From assembly GCF_023091745.1 (NCBI RefSeq), contig NC_068934.1, positions 11,982,434-12,046,433 of the forward strand: a stretch of DNA of 64,000 bases, written 5' to 3'. Below are positions 21,401-33,372 of this stretch, in pieces (the first letter of the stretch is position 1; the number at the start of each line of letters is the position of its first letter). The notes under the pieces were generated by a model. It searched no databases and was not told the DNA's origin. It was given only the letters and a program-made list of their open reading frames with translations. The translations under genes and the position numbers were made by a program. Source of the stretch: Budorcas taxicolor (lineage: Eukaryota > Chordata > Mammalia > Artiodactyla > Bovidae).

Positions 21401-22809
21401 ACAGCAGCGCTTCTGCGTATTCTCTTTCATCAGTGATTTTTGTTTCTACGGATGCGGGGCTCTCTGTTAATGTTATCTAACTAGTAGCATCACTAGTGCT
21501 CCCCAGCATCTGGTTCTCCTCTCCTTCCTGTGTGCATAGAATACATTTCCTAGTCTTCTGGAGGTTAGCTAGGGTCTTGTGACTGATTTTACACAGTAGA
21601 CTATGAAATTAGGGGGTGAAAAGCCCCTTCTTGACCTTCAGATTTTAAGAAATGGCCAGGAAAACTGCTGAACTTTAAAATGATTTATGTAAGAAACAAA
21701 CATGTGTACCATTCAGGCACAGATATTCAGGGGTTAATTTTGTTCAACACTAAACAAGGAGGCAGAACAAGGGTCAATTCTACCCAATGACAGTATTTTT
21801 CTAGGTCTCTGGATAATTCTTGATTACATAGAAATCAAACCAAGATATTATACCTAAAACCACATGCAAGTTTTCTAAGTCAATTTGTGTTGAATGAAAA
21901 TTCAGAATGTGGTTCTTGAAAAGCAAAACTAAGTTTTGGCAAGTTTGAGCTTGTATAGCAATTAGAAGAGGCACATGCTTAATTCCCCAGCACACTCTCT
22001 ACTGTGATTCGTACTCTTTGTCCTGTGATTTTCTTTGAAGTTGCTTCATTCTTTTGAAGTTCACCTTGAACAACTGAGCAACTCTAAGACAGTCATTATT
22101 CCTTCACTCTGACATGACTAATAGCTTCTGCCATAGGTGACAGTTCTTTGCAATTTTTAATTTCTCTTTCTTTTCTTAAGATTTGCATTGAAATGTATCT
22201 TCTTCAAATGGATATGTTTATACCTATGCAGACTTAATCACATTTATAATAAGTGGTAACTCTTTTCAATGAATTACCTAACTGCCTGAAAAGATAGCCA
22301 CTCTTAAGATAACACCAAGCTGACTCTCTCTCGTAGTCGAGCTGGAAAATGTCCAACATTTGGTGATCTGTTCAACAAGGGGATGAGGAGGAAGGCTGTA
22401 AATTGAATGTACTAGTTATTGTTCTCTCATGAAATTAAAACTAGCTGAACTTCAGTTTCCAAACTGAGAATTCATAGGCACATACCTTTTAAAAGCTGAG
22501 CTGGGACTGAAATCTGGGTAAATTCGATTTTATCTAATTTTCAGCATTACTTCTCCATCTTGAGCTCCTAGGGCATAGAAGCATCGATCTACAAAGTCTC
22601 CAGTGATCAGGCCTGGGCTCTTGAAGGATTAAAAAAAAAAAAAAAAAACAAGGACAAAACACCAGTTTTGGATCTGAATTGATAGCTCAGCATTCATATT
22701 AGTATTTGTCATATTCTTATCATCTTCTTTCTGCAACTCTACTATATCTGTGCTTTTTTTTTTTTTCACTAAAATTTGTTATTTGTGTTTGTTTTTAAAT
22801 TTTTTAAAT
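21401..22809. other. Unassigned intron sequence with poly-A and poly-T tracts
   Basis: Poly-A at about 22629-22648 and poly-T near 22755-22766. I saw no retrocopy body next to either tract and no gene. Confidence 0.45.
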
Positions 22810-22965
22810 TTACTTATTTGGCTGCTCTGGGTCTTAGCGAAATCACACCAGGTCTTCAGTCCTCATTGTGGCCTGTGGGATCTACTTCCATGACCAGGGA
22901 TTGAACCCTGGCCCCCTGCATCGGGAGTGTGAAGTCTTAGCCACTAGACCACCAGAGAAACCCTT
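22810..22965 (-). mobile_element. CHR-type tRNA-derived SINE
   Basis: Reversed artiodactyl CHR pattern: TTGGCTGCTCTGGGTCTTAG, ACCAGGGATTGAACCCTGGC, CTTAGCCACTAGACCACCAG. Confidence 0.75.
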
Positions 22966-23167
22966 TATTTGTGTTTTTTTAAATTAGTATTTTATTTTGT
23001 TACCTACAAGAACGAATAAGTGGAATAATAGTCCACTGGGTAATTTGATCCTTGTTTGTATGATCAGTGTAGCCAAACATTAAGAACAAATGAAGAAACG
23101 ATTGTTATGAAATATAAGATTATTTTTTGGTACTGTCTCCTCCTTTAAAGCTACTGAAATAATAATC
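22966..23167. other. Unassigned sequence
   Basis: Nothing recognised. Confidence 0.4.
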
Positions 23168-23300
23168 ACAATGTTTCTCAAATTTTAATGTATGCAGGAA
23201 AATTTGCATTTTGATTCAGTAGGTCTGGGAAAGTTCTAGAAATTTTTAAGAAGCTCCCTGATGATGCTAATGTTACTGATCTGTTCTTTGGTCCTTACTT
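23168..23300 (+). mobile_element. MER5A-type hAT fragment
   Basis: GTTTCTCAAATTTTAATGTA, TTTGATTCAGTAGGTCTGGG and CCCTGATGATGCTAATG occur in MER5A order; part of the middle is lost. Confidence 0.65.
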
Positions 23301-23318
23301 TAAGGAGCTTACCTCTAA

Positions 23319-23405
23319 TTTTTTTTTTTTAATTTTTATTTTTACTTTATTTTACTTTACAGTACTGTATTGGTTTTGCCATACATTGACATGAATCCAC
23401 CACGG
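23319..23405 (-). mobile_element. Very short ruminant L1 3' insertion
   Basis: 87 bases: reversed A-rich L1 tail (ACTTTATTTTACTTTACAGT, GTATTGGTTTTGCCATACAT) ending ATGAATCCACCACGG. A perfect 17-bp duplication flanks it (23302-23318, 23406-23422). Confidence 0.93.
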
Positions 23406-23429
23406 AAGGAGCTTACCTCTAAAACATCC

Positions 23430-23570
23430 ATTCACTCACTCACTCATTCATTCATTGGTAGACATTTATTAAATCCCAGTTTGAGGTAGGCCTTTTAGAT
23501 TTAAAGATAGGACATTTCCTTGCTCTTAAGGAGCTCCCATTGTAACAAAGTTAAGCTCAAACCCAAATAA
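23430..23570 (-). mobile_element. L2 LINE 3' end (probable)
   Basis: CTCATTCATTCATTGGTAGA, CATTTATTAAATCCC and CTTAAGGAGCTCCCATTGTA fit a reversed L2 tail. Confidence 0.55.
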
Positions 23571-24001
23571 CTAAGGGGGAAAAATGTAATGTAATTGAGA
23601 TGACTACAAAAGCTATGGAAGGTCAGATAGGGAATGATTAATTCCTCTAGTAGTGTGGCAAGAAGGTAAGAGCTGGCAATGGAAAGACTTCCTCTGACCT
23701 AAGACTTAAGGACTAGAAGTTGCTTCATTTTAAGGATTTATGGTTGCTGGAACAAGGCCTAAGGAGTTGCTAAACTACATGACCAGCTATGCCTACAAGT
23801 AAAGAATACTAAGAATGGGGCTTGCAACCTGACAGCAGTTTCAGACAGGAACTATCCTCATCTCTCCCCACCAAAAACAAAAAAGTGAAAGCAAGCACAA
23901 TAGTTAAATTCAGTTAAATGATCAGTTAGAAATGAGTCATTAGCCATTTATTTTCAATTCAGATTAAGAAAATTCAAATTCTTACCTGATAGTTTTTATA
24001 A
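23571..24001. other. Unassigned intron sequence
   Basis: Nothing recognised. Confidence 0.45.
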
Positions 24002-24258
24002 ATTTTTGTTGTTGTTCAGTCGCTCGGTCATGTCCAACTCCTGTGACCCCATGGACTGCAGCACGCCAGGCTTCCCTGTCCTTCACTATCTCCTGGAGTT
24101 TGTTCACATTCATGTCCGTTGAATGAGTGATGCCATCCAACCATCTCATCCTCTGTTGACCCCTTCTCCTCTTACCCTCAATTTTTCCCAGCATCAGGGA
24201 CTTTTCTGATGAGTCAGCACTTTGCATCACGTGTCCTAAATATTGGAGCTTCAGTTTC
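24002..24258 (-). mobile_element. BovB LINE 3' end
   Basis: Reversed BovB from GTTGTTCAGTCGCTCGGTCA to ATTGGAGCTTCAGTTTCA. Its 5' end abuts a perfect inverted repeat (24260-24298). Confidence 0.9.
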
Positions 24259-24259
24259 A

Positions 24260-24298
24260 GATATCAAAGGATTTGTCTACTGCAAATCCTTTGATATC
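24260..24298. repeat. Perfect inverted repeat at BovB 5' junction
   Basis: Arms GATATCAAAGGATTTG (24260-24275) and its exact complement CAAATCCTTTGATATC (24283-24298) around a 7-base loop. Confidence 0.97.
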
Positions 24299-25655
24299 AT
24301 TGCTTGCCCCCTCCCAAAAAATTTTGCAAGAGTAGATTTATCTTTAAGTTAATGAAGCTTCTGAACCCTTTATTTTAATAGCCTTTTCTAAGACCCTAGG
24401 AAAGATTTTAGCAATCTTGTTTCAAGATTTTGTGTTTTTAAAGAAAAGCAAACAAACAAACTCCCCAAATTGTGTAAGATTCAGACTCCAGGAAACCTGA
24501 CTCCACCCCTGAAAGTATTCCGTCTATTGTCAGAATCATCACACATTTAGTATTTGCTTTGAGGAATGTGTACTGGCATCACTATAATTGGTAAATGATA
24601 TTTAATCAATTTTCATACAGTTGAGCTCTGCAGGTAATAAACAACCCAAAGAAAGAAACTCTCCAGGGATGATAAAAATTATCTCTTACCTCATGAATAT
24701 TCCATTTGCTCATTTTCTACAGATGGATGATTTCATTTGAAAGTAATAGAAAAACTCAGAATAGCCTGCATGAAGTGAACAGTGCTCAGTGTAGACATAT
24801 CATAATGAAATCAGCCTCTTAGGCTAACTGTTGATGTGCAATGTACTGAGCCCCCCTCCTTGAGGGTTTATACACATCCATCCTCCTCCCCTGACATTAG
24901 AATGGAAGTATAGCATATATTCATGTTTGGAAATGTTGAAGCCATCTACTGCATTTAATTTTGACTAATGTGTCTTACCTTCATAATAAATGTCTGAATA
25001 TAATTAGTCCTCTTTTCTCTTACACAGTTAAATTTGATTCTTATAGCCTAAGTTTCCTGTAGGTAATAAAATGATACAATCCTTTTAAACATAGTTTAAT
25101 ATAATCCTAAGGAAGGTCTATTTACACTTGGTTAAAATTTTTGTTTTCCATTTTTTTAGTGTTATCTTTTGCCTAAGGCAGTGGGGGAAATTCGTATAGT
25201 AGGCATGCTCAGGTAATCTATCTGTAGACTTTCCTTTTTTTTTTTTCCTTTTTTTAACCTTTTCAAAATTAAATTATTCAAAATAAATTTTGAAAGCTTC
25301 TATTGCATAAGATGTGGTGCTGGTCTCAGTCTGGGACAGGGATGGGCTGTAATGAGTAGAATAATATTCAATTCCTGAGGCTGAAATAGATTGTCATTTG
25401 CATCCATCTCTATGCTATAATGGAAGGACCATAAGAGAAAAATATGCAAAGCAAGTGAGAGGCCTTAATTATAAACAAGAGATTCTGCTTAGTCTATAGT
25501 CTAAACCACAGTTACTTTCTTACAGTTTATTCTTCAATGAGAGTTAATAGACATCATATTTTTCTGTTCACTGTTTCTACAGCTGTTCTTTTCCTTTCCA
25601 TCCAGAGGTATACTTTAGCAACCTGATTTCAGAGCTGAGTCAGAGCCTTTCTCTT
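24299..25655. other. Unassigned intron sequence
   Basis: About 1.4 kb without a recognisable repeat or gene; a T-rich tract lies at 25228-25257. Confidence 0.45.
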
Positions 25656-26321
25656 CCTTGCCTACATTTTTAAATTGATGTATAAATTATACAGCAAAAT
25701 GGACAAATCTTGAAGTAGATCATTCGTTGAATTGTGACAGATGTCTACCCCACATCAAGATAGAGTACTCTCATCATCCTAGAAAGTACCCTGTGTCCTT
25801 TTCGGTCTGTACCCTCCCAGAAGCAACCTGTGTTCTGATATCTTTCTCCATAAATGAGTATCGCCTGTTCTTAAAATCATATAAGTAGAATTACACACAC
25901 ACGTGCTTTGTTCTCGTTTCTTTCACTCAGCATGCTTCAGAGATGTACCATATTGCAATGTGTATCAGGAACTTGTCCCTTTTATTTCTAAGTAGTATTC
26001 CTTTGTATGAATATATCACAACTTGCATATCCACTTACCTATTAATAGACATTTCACGTTCCTATGTTTTGCTGTTGTGGATAAAGCTGCAATGACGATT
26101 CTTATTCAGGGCTTTTTGTGAACATATGTCTTATTTTGGGTAAATATCTGAAAGTAGAATTTCAAAATTATTAGGTAGATGTGTGTTTGACTCTAATAAG
26201 AAACCACCAGTCTTTAATGAGAAAGTCCCTGACAGTTTTCAATACTGGTTGTTCCATTTTACACTCATACCAGCAATGTGAGCAAACAAACAGCTCTGTA
26301 TCCTTTCCAACATTTGGTGGG

Positions 26322-26452
26322 GGTGGTGTTGGTGTTTTAGTCACTAAGTCATGTCCAGCCCTTTGCAACCCCGTGGACTGGGGAGCCTGGCAGGCTCCTC
26401 TGTCCATGGGATTTCCCAGACAAGCATACTGAAGTGGGTTGCCATTTCCTTG
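26322..26452 (-). mobile_element. Bov-A SINE fragment
   Basis: Reversed Bov-A body: AGTCACTAAGTCATGTCCAG, GGCAGGCTCCTCTGTCCATG, AAGTGGGTTGCCATTTCCTT. The tRNA-like head is absent. Confidence 0.85.
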
Positions 26453-26783
26453 TATTGTCAGTCTTTTTTTACTTTTAGCCACTCCAGTGAGTGTGCAGTG
26501 GCCTTTCACTATAGTTTTGCATTGAATTTCTTTTGTGACTTACGATTTTGAGCGTTTGTTTATGTATTTGTTGCTCATTCATATTATATCTTATCCTGCA
26601 AAGTATCAGTTGAAGTCTTTGCCCATTTTTTAAAATAAGCTTTTTATTTTTGAATAATTATAGGTTTACAAAAAATCTGAAAAATGACAGTACAGAGAGC
26701 TTCTTTATACCTCGTACCCATTTTTCTGACTGATAACATTTTACATTTCTATGGTATATTTGTCAATATTAAGAAACCAACAT

Positions 26784-26990
26784 GGGGCTTCCCTGGTGGC
26801 TCAGTGGTAAAGAATCTACCTGCCAAGGCAGGAGACATGGGTTTACTTCCTGGGTTGGGAAGATCCCCTGGAAAAGGGAATGGCTCCCCACTCCAGGATA
26901 CTTGCCTAGGAAATCCCGTGGACAGAGAAGCCTGGCAAGCTACAGTCCACGGGGTTGCCAAAGAATCAGACACCACTTAGGAACTAAACA
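26784..26990 (+). mobile_element. Bov-tA SINE
   Basis: GGGGCTTCCCTGGTGGCTCA head and CACGGGGTTGCCAAAGAATC end; near full length. Confidence 0.92.
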
Positions 26991-27102
26991 ACAAATGGGA
27001 TATCTACATGTCATTCCTGGCAATGTTAGCCTTTATCACTTGGTTAAAGAAATGTCTTTAGGTTCTTACAAGGGACAATACTAGGGAGTAATTGTATGTA
27101 TA

Positions 27103-27622
27103 TTCAGTTCAGTTCAGTTCAGTTGCTCAGTCATGTCCGACTCTGCAACCCCATGAATCACAGCATGCCAGGCCTCCCTGTCCATCACCATCTCCCGGAG
27201 TTCACTCAAACTCATGTCCATTGAGTTGGTGATGCCATCCAGCCATCTCATCCTCTGACGTCCCCTTCTCCTCCTGCCCTCAATCTTTCCCACATCAGAG
27301 TCTTTTCCAAAGAGTCAACTCTTCGCATGAGACGGCCAAAGTATTAGAGTTTCAGCTTTAGCATCAGTCCTTCCAGTGAATATTCAGGGCACATTTACTT
27401 TAGGATTGACTGGTTGGATCTCCTTGCAGTCCAAGGGACTCTCAGGAGTCTTCTCCAACACCACAGTTCAAAAGCATCAATTCTTCAGTGCTCAGCTTTC
27501 TTCACAGTCCAACTCTCACATCCATACATGACCATTGGAAAAACCATAGCCTTGACTAGACGGACCGTAGTTGTCAAAGTAATGTCTTTGCTTTTTAATA
27601 TGCTATCTAGGTTGGTCATATT
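27103..27622 (-). mobile_element. BovB LINE 3' end
   Basis: 520 bases from the reversed 3' terminus (TTCAGTTCAGTTCAGTTGCT) to GCTATCTAGGTTGGTCATA. A 60-codon antisense pol piece remains open at 27485-27667. Confidence 0.93.
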
Positions 27623-27971
27623 ACCCCTACACAAACATGATAATCTATAATTTATATATCTGTTCATTTGAGTGTTGATTCTCTATATAAACATGAGTTC
27701 TCATTGATGTCTCTGACTCTAACCCAGTTTGATAGGATTTATTCTAGACTTCTTCTCTTGCTTATCCATAAAATCCTGCCTCCTACCATCTGCTATCCAT
27801 TTACTTAATTATTTAATATCAGTACATGTAGTTTCAGACTTTGTGTCTTGAATCCCTGTAAGAAACAAAAGCATCAGAGTCAATGTTTATGTACAGTAAA
27901 CAGGTCGTTTATTTTTAACCATATAGTTTCCAGCCAGACCAGCATTTTCCAAAGTTACTTAGGTGTCATCC
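27623..27971. other. Unassigned intron sequence
   Basis: May continue the old L1 that resumes at 28082, but I could not confirm it. Confidence 0.4.
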
Positions 27972-28073
27972 TTTTTTTTTTTTAATTTTTAATTTTTTTA
28001 ATTTTCATTTTTACTTTATTTTACTCTACAATACTGTATTGGTTTTGCCATACATTGACATGAATCCACCACG
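27972..28073 (-). mobile_element. Very short ruminant L1 3' insertion
   Basis: Same sequence as 23319-23405 and stops within about 2 bases of the same point (ATCCACCACGG). No target-site duplication seen. Confidence 0.82.
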
Positions 28074-28081
28074 GGTTAAAA

Positions 28082-28530
28082 AAAAAATGTGTTTTCTTTT
28101 TTATTATTCATTGGTAAGATTTATATATTCAGATTGCAACTCGTTTTTAGATATTTATTTTGCAAATATTATTTCCTAGCCTGTTACTTATATTTTTATT
28201 TTCTTCACAGTGACTTTTGACAAGAAGAAGTTGACATTTTTATGAAGTCCTGTTTATCAAATTTTCTTTTATGGTTAGTGCCTTTTGCATTCTAAAATAC
28301 CTTTGCCTATCTCCAGGTCACAAAATTCTTCTTTTTCAATGATTTAAAAATATTTCAATCTATGAATTGTTTAGTTCTAACTTTTATATGATATGTCATT
28401 AATCCATCATGAAGTATTTTTTGTGTATGATGTGAAATAGACGTTGAGGTTCAGTTTTGCCTGTACAGCTATCTGGTTGATCTAGCATGGTTCATCTACA
28501 CTTTTTCACATCTTAAACCTTGTGCAGAAT
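28082..28530 (-). mobile_element. Old L1 fragment
   Basis: Reversed L1 blocks such as TTTATGAAGTCCTGTTTATC, TTTTCTTTTATGGTTAGTGC, CTTTGCCTATCTCCAGGTCA and GTGTATGATGTGAAATAGAC. Confidence 0.72.
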
Positions 28531-28633
28531 TTTTCTACCTCACTTTACTCTCTTTATGTAAGTTCCAGCTTCCCTGATAGTGATAATAAGTTAGCACTGT
28601 TTTTGTACTTTTCTATCTTACACCTAATTCTTT

Positions 28634-28866
28634 TTTAAAAAGCTTTTTATTTTGTATTCACATATAGCCGATTAACAATGTTGTGATAAGTTCAGGTGAA
28701 CAGTGAAGGGACTCGGCCATACATATACATGTATCCATTCTCTTTGAAGCTCCCCTTCCATTTAGGCTGCTGCATATTAACAACATTAAGCAAGTTCCAT
28801 GTGCTATACAGTAGGTCCTTGTTGGTTATCCATTTTGTTTATAGCAGTGCCCCTAATTCTGAGGTA
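28634..28866 (-). mobile_element. Ruminant L1 3' end
   Basis: Reversed ruminant L1 tail: CCATACATATACATGTATCC and TACAGTAGGTCCTTGTTGGT, 5'-truncated. Confidence 0.85.
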
Positions 28867-29124
28867 CCATTTATTTGACTATTCTTTGCATAATTGGCAT
28901 GGTTTTATGTCTGTTTTTATAAGAATCTGTACAATTTATTTACCAATACACAAACTGTCAGTTGAAGGCCATTTGGTGCATTGCAGTTTCTTTACAAATA
29001 AAATTGAGAAAAAGATGTTTTCCTTTTATCAAATACGTTTCCCTAAAACTCCTGCTTCTTCTGAGAATTCCTAATAGGCAAAGAGATTTCAGTAAGTGTA
29101 GGCTCTAACTTCCTGCATTTGGCA
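28867..29124. other. Unassigned sequence
   Basis: Nothing recognised. Confidence 0.4.
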
Positions 29125-29290
29125 TTGAAAGCAGTATGACATCATAGAACAGCACAGGCTTTAGTTTCTGAAGAATGGGAGTTAATATACATTTGCTACC
29201 ATTTTCTCCTGCATGACCTTGGGCTAAACATGCCCTCTGTATAAAATGGGAATAATAGTATTTACTTCAAAGAGTGGATGTGAATATTAA
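29125..29290 (+). mobile_element. MIR SINE
   Basis: CAGCACAGGCTTTAGTTTCT, CTGCATGACCTTGGGCTAAA and GTATAAAATGGGAATAATAG follow MIR order. Confidence 0.7.
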
Positions 29291-30132
29291 ATTAGTTATC
29301 AAGCCAGACTATCTATACCTAAACAGAAGTGGTCCAGGAAGGTACTCAAACCAAAGGAAAGAAATGGCTCATTTTCTTAGATCGTTATGGAGAGGTTTGA
29401 GCGAGAAGTATACTAGTATTACTTTCATTTCTTCTGTTTATTTAATATACCTTAGATCATCCTTAGTATCAAATTATTCAACATATGGTCCAAATCCTTG
29501 TATTTAAAAATAGATATTCATTTCAGCTTTATTTTGACTTCTAAGCTGAGAAAAAAATATCATATACAGAAATTAATTTAAATGACAGAATCAACTCTTT
29601 CCCTTTAATTTATGATAAACTCTACTGGCAAATTAACTGGAAGTCAGTCTTCCTGAAATATCACTTGATTAGATTATTTAAAATTCTTGAATAATTTCCT
29701 GTGAACATCAGAATAAAATTCTTTTTTCCCAAACTGCCTTAATACTTTGCAGCATATCCCCAATATTAAACTTCATATTTCCTCAATAGAGTGCTTTTTT
29801 TTATACCTCCTTTAATTACCATTTACATTCTTTGTGAATCACTCTGACATCTTCACACTTTCTCATGCAGCTTTTCTTGCCTAGAATTTCCTGTCTTCTA
29901 CTTTCACATAGAGACAAAGGAAGATGTTTTATAAAAATGCCCACAATATTGCAGCTCAGATCATAATTTCAAGTAAACCAGTTAGAGCATTTTAGTTTGA
30001 CCATTAAGAGACTGTGTCCTCTATTATTCCCTATAGAGTGTAGGACCCAGAGCAAACAATGGTATGTTTCTTTCCAAGGTAAAATTCAAATAAAATCAAA
30101 TATATGGGTTTAATCCATATATTTAAGGGAAG
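29291..30132. other. Unassigned AT-rich intron sequence
   Basis: About 29680-29900 resembles an old repeat (CAGAATAAAATTC, then CTTGCCTAGAATTTCC), but I cannot name it. Confidence 0.4.
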
Positions 30133-30312
30133 AGGCTTCCCAGATAGCTTATTTGGTAAAGAATCTGCCTTCAGTGCACGAGACCCTGGTTCAATTCCTG
30201 GGTCAGGAAGATCCTCTGGGGAAGGGATAGGCTACCTACTCTAGTATTCTGGTCTGGAGAATTCCATGGACTGTATAGTCCATGGAGTTGCAAAGAGTCA
30301 AATAGGACTGAG
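30133..30312 (+). mobile_element. Bov-tA SINE
   Basis: GGCTTCCCAGATAGCTTATT head, GGTTCAATTCCTGGGTCAGG and TCCATGGAGTTGCAAAGAGT; moderately diverged. Confidence 0.88.
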
Positions 30313-30427
30313 AGATGGAAAGGGAAAAAAATACCAAAATATTCCATGGAAGACAGAGAGAATTAGTGACATTCACTTTTCTCTAAGGATGGATGGTTCA
30401 TTATTCAAAAAAAAAAAAAAATACACA

Positions 30428-30506
30428 CTTGTTCATTATTTAGTATGTGCCAGCCACTGTTCTAAGCACTTTTTTAATATGTTGACTCACTTTACCCTCA
30501 CAGTCT
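30428..30506 (-). mobile_element. MIR SINE fragment
   Basis: TTTAGTATGTGCCAGCCACT and GTTCTAAGCACTTTTTTAAT are the reversed MIR 3' part; a poly-A lies just before it (30407-30420). Confidence 0.68.
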
Positions 30507-31233
30507 GGCCCAGAGTCCCTCTTGTAATCACTGCTGTTCACTTTCTGTCCCAGTGTCTTTCCTCTGCTTGTATGTTAGTTTAAAATCTATGAATCCCAGG
30601 TAGCTGACCACTAGGAGGTGGGGCTGGTTGTTTATTCTGAAGATCAGTCTCCCTGAGTCACTGTTTAGATCCATTGTTGTATGAAGTCTTCCCCTAAGCT
30701 CCTGCCAAATTTTGGGGCCTTGGATATTGTATTATTTTATTCTCCAGGGATGACTTTTTAACTAAAAGATTCCATCAGTTATGCTTCCACATTGATGCCC
30801 CTCTATTACCACCCATACCACAGGCGCTTAATAAATTCTTGTGAATTAACGAGTCAACTGCATTTATGTCCACCACTTAAGAGACAGAAATCAATCTTCA
30901 GTAGTTTAAAAGTGATTTTTTTAAAGCAAACATTCAATAAAGTAATTATGATGTAGAATCAATCCTGATTTAATATGAGAATATCTGCTTCTTTCCCCAG
31001 ACATTTTCTGAAGAGTAGACATAACCTAAATAGCAATTTGTATTACATTTGTCATGAGTAGGAACATTTACATTGGGGGTCTCTCAGTTGTCAATAGTTT
31101 AATTTATAAGGATTCTTTTTTTTTATTAAAATTGTCTTTCTTTCCCAATTTCTTCTATTTAAAAGAGAATCTCTCTTTATAGAGGAGGCCCATGTGTTCG
31201 TTTTATGTGTTTTTTTTGTTTTTGTTTTTTTTT
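30507..31233. other. Unassigned intron sequence
   Basis: A weak L2-tail-like stretch (CAGGCGCTTAATAAATTCTT near 30822) is the only hint of a repeat. Confidence 0.4.
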
Positions 31234-31246
31234 AATGATAGACATT

Positions 31247-31516
31247 GCTGCTGCTAAGTCACTTCAGTCGTGCCTGACTCTGTGCGACCCCGTAGACGGC
31301 AGCCCACCAGGCTCTGCCGTCCCTGGGATTCTAAGGCAAGAACACTGGAGTGGGTTGCCATTTCCTTCTCGAATGCATGAAAGTGAAAAGTGAAAAGTGA
31401 AAAGTCGTTCAGTCGTGTCCGACTCCTAGCGACCCCATAGACTGCAGCCCACCAGCTCCTCCATCCATGGGATTTTCTAGGCAAGAGTGCTGGAGTGGGC
31501 TTCTATTGCCTTCTCC
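31247..31516 (-). mobile_element. BOV-A2 dimeric SINE
   Basis: (GCT)n tail, two Bov-A units and a (AAAAGTG)n linker at about 31379-31404. Flanked by a 13-bp duplication with one mismatch (31234-31246, 31517-31529). Confidence 0.95.
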
Positions 31517-31660
31517 AATGATAGACGTTAGGTGCTGTCAGCTTTATTCAGAAAGTGTTTCAGATCTCTCACTTGCTTGCTCACTCACTCTGAGCAAGCC
31601 CCTAAATTATCTTATCATTACATGGAGGACAAATTTTAAAAGTTATACCAAAGATAGTAT

Positions 31661-32123
31661 CATATTTATTTATTTTTTTTTAATTTATTTATTTTTTTAA
31701 TTTTAAAATCTTTAATTCTTACATGTGTTCCCAAACATGAACCCCCCTCCCACCTCCCTCCCCATAACATCTCTGTGGGTCATCCCCATGCACCAGCCCC
31801 AAGCATGCTGTATCCTGCGTCAGACATAGACTAGCGATTCAATTCTTACATGATAGTATACATGATAGAATGCCATTCTCCCATATCATCCCACCCTCTC
31901 CCTCCCCCTCTGAGTCCAAAAGTCCGTTATACACAGCTGCGTCTTTTTTCCTGTCTTGCATACAGGGTCGTCATTGCCATCTTTCTAAATTCCATATATA
32001 TGTGTTAGTATACTGTATTGGTGTTTTTCTTTCTGGCTTACTTCACTCTGTATAATCGGCTCCAGTTTCATCCATCTCATCAGAACTGATTCAAATGAAT
32101 TCTTTTTTATAATACTCATCCAC
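31661..32123 (-). mobile_element. Ruminant L1 3' end, young-looking
   Basis: Long match to the reversed ruminant L1 3' UTR: CAACCCCAAGCATGC-type region near 31795, GAGTCCAAAAGTCCGTTATA, GTCTTGCATACAGGGTCGTC, TGTATAATCGGCTCCAGTTT. 5'-truncated at about 32110-32123. Confidence 0.9.
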
Positions 32124-33254
32124 TCCTGATGACTTTAAAAAGGCCCTCTTATTTTTAAAATATTAAAAACATACTTTCTTTTTACCCAGGGATGGGAATA
32201 TTTAAAACATCCTTCCCTTTTATTTAAACTCCTTCCTGTTTTCTGGATCATATAAGTTCCCTAATTGTAAAGTACTGATAAAAAGGATTCCAAAGTTTCC
32301 TGAACTCAGGATTCTCATGAGCAATAATAGCATCTTAGTGGCACATCTAACCTTTTGGTGTTCCTTTAAATTTTCACTTTTGTTCTAGCAAATCCACCTG
32401 GTGTTATTAGAATGCTCCAGTTCTATAGGAGGATTGGGCGAGTTGATAATAGTTGCCAGGGGAATTCCAAGATGCTACTCCATACTTGGGTTTCTTAACA
32501 TTCAGTTTTATTTATTTATTTTTTTTAAACTTCTAGTGGAAGATTTAACAGGACGTTTTATTTGCAAATTACAGTTTGTTCTTGAGCTGGCTGCTGGAAT
32601 GGGAAGCTGAACTAAATGTCCACAGTTTTCCCTTCTACGATCACTCTCCCTACCCACTTTGTAAATTCAAGTAGCAGACTGTATTCAATTGTCAATGATG
32701 ACTTATTATCTGATATTAACCATCTGTCCCAGGATCCCTGAAAAAAATTATTTAAGCTTTTAGCTAATGGTTTTCTTTATGAAAATGCCATACATGGCAT
32801 GATAAAACATTTCAGTTTTATAACAGTTCGTGAACAACAAGCCTTTCTTAGTTCCCACTTAAATGACTCTTAAAAAAAAATGTTTGGCCAATGTTTTCTT
32901 AAGAAATGGTTTATATGTTGTGGGATAAATGTTCTGTGCAGGTTTTATTGCAATTTTTGAAAAGAGAGTAACCTATCTTGTCCAAAGATTTGGTGGTCTT
33001 TCCTCTTACAGGGCAACCATATCCAAGATAATTTTTGCTCTTTTTTTTCCAGCTAAAACCACATACAGTATGACCAGAAAAGAAGGACTAAGATAGTCCA
33101 CATGAATAATGCTGTCTGGAGTCTGATCTTGCAAAGTTCATGCAACCAATCATTCTCCTTCAGTCTTAAAATTTCTGATAATTGTGAGTGTTTGGGATGT
33201 TGAAAAATAAAAACAGAAACAAACCAAAACCTTAGAGATCATTACCTAAGATTA
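32124..33254. other. Unassigned intron sequence
   Basis: About 1.1 kb with no recognised repeat or gene. Confidence 0.45.
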
Positions 33255-33372
33255 AATTTTTAGATTTTAGATTCAGAAACTGAGGGCAAGTGGAAGATAA
33301 CTTTTTTCCAGATTAGATACAGGGCTGGACTCCAGGCCTCCTGCTTTCCAGACCACAAACCAGGCTGCAGTT
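33255..33372 (-). mobile_element. MIR SINE
   Basis: TAGATTCAGAAACTGAGGGC and GGGCTGGACTCCAGGCCTCC are reversed MIR core and head. Confidence 0.65.

Larger units (their letters stand above)
25656..27095 (-). mobile_element. Old L1 (L1M-type), antisense, split by two Bov-tA SINEs
   Basis: L1-like blocks keep order on both sides of the SINEs: TTGAATTGTGACAGATGTCTA, GTAGAATTTCAAAATTATTAGG, GTTCCATTTTACACTCATACC, then GTGCAGTGGCCTTTCACTAT, GTACAGAGAGCTTCTTTATACC and ATCACTTGGTTAAAGAAATG. Strongly decayed. Confidence 0.65.
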
